A stretch of DNA of 64,000 nt from Cymbidium sinense (lineage: Eukaryota > Streptophyta > Magnoliopsida > Asparagales > Orchidaceae), in contig CM038214.1 of NCBI GenBank assembly GCA_021442155.1, positions 139,724,040-139,788,039 on the forward strand. The letters run 5' to 3'. Of the stretch, positions 61,346 to 64,000 are shown piece after piece; within the stretch, counting starts at the first letter, position 1, and every line of letters starts with the position of its first letter. A program made the position numbers and the translations under genes. The notes beneath the pieces were generated by a model, which saw only the letters and a program-made list of their open reading frames with translations, had not been told where the DNA came from and made no database searches.

Positions 61346-63605
61346 TCTCTTGGTGGTTTGTTGGCCCAAGCCAATGATGAAGGAAAGGAAAACACACTCT
61401 ACTATCTTAGTCATCATCTAATCCCTCTTAAAGCTAAGTATCCACCCATTTAAGAAGCATTTCCTAGCTTTAATCTTTGCATCCCAAAAGCTACAACACT
61501 ACATGCTTCCTCATAAGGTGAACTTAATCTCTAGGATCAATCCACTATAGTATCTCATGACACAGTCGATGCTATCTGGACAGTTGGCATGATGGTCCAT
61601 GATCCTCTCATAGTTGACATTACCTTCATATTCCTTTGTATGATGAAAGGATAAGTGCTAGCAGATTTCTTAAAAGCACACCCACTTCCTGCTGACTCTT
61701 CACTTAGTGATGATCTCCTCGATGAATAAATTATGAACTTAGGGGATACTAACATTCACCATTGAGAGATGTACTTTGATGGTGCAGGTTCCTCTCAAAG
61801 AGGAGAAGAACCATAATATACTATTTTAGGAAAGGTACGGGTAGGAATAGTTCTATTAACTCTAGATCATTATGTGATGAGATTCTCATATCATCTGTCC
61901 AATCCTTGCACCAATAATGAAGTCGAATATGAGGCAATCTCTTGAAAGGTTACTTTAAGCATCCATAACATCAACATCTTCAGAGATTTGCAGTTAGTTA
62001 TCAACCAAATCGTTGGGTCCTATAAGGTTATAAAGCCCAAGCTCCATCACTACCATAAGTATACAATGGAGTTGTTAACCCAAATCCCAAAGGTTAGTAT
62101 TTATAAGATTCCTTTAAGAGAGAATTCCTTAGCGTATGCTTTAGCCAAGCTAGTAATGAGTTGACATATCTGAGGATGAGCCCATATCAATAAAAGTCTA
62201 AAATAGACAAGTCTTATCCCTTATTGATATTAAACTCATCAAAAGTTACTCTCTTGAAGGGGAGGTTGCCATTTCCAAGAAGGGCGATGAGTTAGATTGG
62301 AGGCAACCATTCATGGATTACCTAAATAAAGGTAAACTACCTCAAGAGAAGTCCAAAGCCTAGTAGATGGAGCAGAGTGCACTTTCCTATGCTCTTGTGG
62401 ATGGTGTCTTGTACCAATTTCAATCACGAAGCTCGTAAGATCATGACCGAGGTATACTTAGGATTATGTGGAGCCAACCAATCCATTCCAAAGATGAAAG
62501 CTAATATCTAGAGACTAGGATACTACTAGCCATCAATGATCAAAGATTGCATGGATACGACTAGGTGATGCCACCAATGTTAAATACACGATGTGATCCT
62601 ACACCAACCACAAAAAATTCTACCTCCTACATTGGCTTCATGGACATTCCAGTGTTGGGGTACTGACATAGTGGGTCTGATTGATCCTCCTTCTTCTAAG
62701 GGTCATCGATTCATCCTAGCTGCTACTGAATACTTTTCCAAATGGGTGAAGTGATTCTGCTCAGAAAGGTCACACCTCAGCATATGTTCCAGTTTTTTTA
62801 GGAACCATGTCATATATCGATTCAGAGTGCCTCAAGAATTATATCTAATAATAGTACCACATTCAGGAGCATCGAGATCAACAACTTTTCTCGGAGACAT
62901 AACATAGATTAGAGATATTCTACCATCAACTATCCTAGGTCAAATGGCTTAGTAGAAGCCTTCAATAAAACTCTCATCCAAATACTAAAGAAAACACTTG
63001 ACAATAATAAGCGATAGTGGCATGAGTAGTTAGTTTAAGCCTTGTGGTCCTACTGCATCACATATAGAACTCCAACTCAGTCTACTCCTTTCTCCTTAGT
63101 GTATTGGCCCAAAGTTGTTCTACCATTAGAAGTCCAACTCCCATCACTAAGGATTGCTGTGGGTAGCAATATCACAATAAAGTAGAACGCCAAGTTACGG
63201 TTAGAAGAGCTCAAAGGTTTGGAGGAGAGACGCTTGCGGGCATGCCAAAACCTCGAGTTGTACAAAGCAAAAATCATTCCAGCTCACAACAAGTTGGTCC
63301 ATACTAGAGCTTTTAAAATAGGAGAACTTATTTTAGTTCTAAGGAGACCGATTGTTGCCAATTGTAAGATGGGAGGCAAGTTTGAACCCACTTGGGAAGG
63401 CCATTTTGCCATAGAGAATGCCTACCAAGGAGGATTTTATCAACTTATTAATCATAAAGGAGAGCACCCAATGCTTCAAATAAACAGGATCTACTTAAAG
63501 AAATTTTATAAATCATGTTTAAAAATAATTATCATCAATGAAAATTCTATTTTGAAATCAATATTTTTCATGTTAAAAGTATTCTTGTTTGTAAATCTGC
63601 CATGA
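61346..63605 (+). mobile_element. Ty3/gypsy fragment G4, 3' part: RNase H, second RNase H, integrase
   Basis: 61346-61500: RNase H (SLGGLLAQANDEGKEN, YYLSHHLIPL). 61635-61740: connection (LADFLKAHPLPADSSLSDDL). 61768-61945: archaeal-like RNase H (MYFDGAGSSQRGEEP, GVGIVLLT, NNEVEYEA). 62430-62580: integrase zinc-binding domain. 62640-63060: integrase core with WGTDIVG and a shifted remainder. 63219-63605: C-terminal domain (KLVHTRAFKIGELILVLRRP, KFEPTWEGHFAIENAYQGG; the usual P in GPF is H). Many stops and frameshifts. G1, G2 and G3 are paralogues of this copy. Confidence 0.85.
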
Positions 63606-64000
63606 TGCATTTTCGGTAGGTATAAAGAACTTGAGTGACATCCTATCCTTCATCGACACACCATAAATACAAACTACACACAAACATATAAAACAAATAC
63701 ATATCTTTCACCTTGGGCTAATCTGAGTAGAGATAACACCCCCAACGACACCCACTCAGTAGCTGCTTTAGGTCGGGCTGACGTGCTAACCTGCTAGTGT
63801 GTCACCCAATGGTCTTCTTTCTTTGGAGGATGTAAGTCTGCTACACTTTCCTTGCTTACTTGGACACTACACACTGACGAGTGCCTTGTTAGTAGGCCTT
63901 ACCGCTGCAAGCTATCTCATGTTAGTTATGATTAAGAGGATGTGAGTCACGCTTTCTTCTTGGATTAGTCTTTGTGCAAGGGTCAGTATATTTGAGGTTT
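63606..64000 (+). mobile_element. Start of G4 non-coding 3' region, running off the window
   Basis: Related to 33010-33480 downstream of G3 integrase (shared phrases GGTAGGTATAAAGAACTTGA-like, CTTCATCGACACA, CACTCAGTAGCTGC, AGAGGATGTGAGTC). The G family therefore keeps the same 3' flank in three copies, confirming it as part of the element. Truncated by the window end. Confidence 0.72.

Noticed and set aside
1..64000. CRISPR array, prokaryotic operons, rRNA or tRNA genes
   Set aside because: No regular repeat-spacer structure, no cas-like frames, no ribosome-binding-site-led gene series, and no cloverleaf or rRNA core sequence noticed. A tRNA scan could not be run.

Overview
This is plant nuclear DNA made almost entirely of repeats. 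I found no intact protein-coding gene and no RNA gene that I can support. The Arabidopsis-type telomere motif (TTTAGGG), plant-type LTR retrotransposon polyprotein fragments, a plant LINE and exon fragments of a plant glycine-rich RNA-binding protein point to a seed plant with a large, slowly purged genome. The sequence does not fix the species. Every coding stretch carries stops, frameshifts or deletions, so the window looks like old heterochromatin, either interstitial or subtelomeric.

Layout. 1-3240: degenerate telomere-like array in C-strand orientation (CCCTAAA on +). 3241-8075: two rearranged pieces of a Ty3/gypsy retrotransposon (family 'G') with the double RNase H layout of Tat-type elements. 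8076-18045: a long non-coding LTR-like element (family 'E') with a second copy of itself nested inside. 18045-30590: telomere-like array in the opposite orientation. 30590-37020: a third G copy, truncated at its 5' side by the array, with a long repeat-filled 3' region. 37020-41545: array again. 41545-47062: a dead LINE on the minus strand. 47065-49493: a TTATTAG/TTAGTTA simple array. 49493-53596: telomere-like array. 53596-53900: an unidentified coding-like scrap. 53900-59963: an E copy on the minus strand, abutting the protease region of a fourth G copy (59964-64000), which runs off the end.

The most unusual structure is the telomere-like satellite, about 26 kb in total. It is not random telomeric decay. 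It has a higher-order unit of roughly 0.85-1.1 kb: a block of canonical TTTAGGG, a T-run followed by a conserved non-telomeric module close to AATTAAGTAAACTAGTAGG, several hundred bases of T-rich TTTATTTTAG/TTTAGGTTTA sequence, and a recurring lead-in back to canonical repeats. Embedded in it are five copies of a segment of about 0.45-0.48 kb from a glycine-rich RNA-binding protein gene (end of the RRM, glycine-rich tail and 3' UTR). All are in the same orientation relative to the G-rich strand, and shared disabling mutations imply they were amplified together with the satellite.

Nothing here works as an operon or pathway. The window records array amplification, nested transposon insertion and end-joining repair. 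Family letters (G1-G4, E1/E2/E4) are local labels only.
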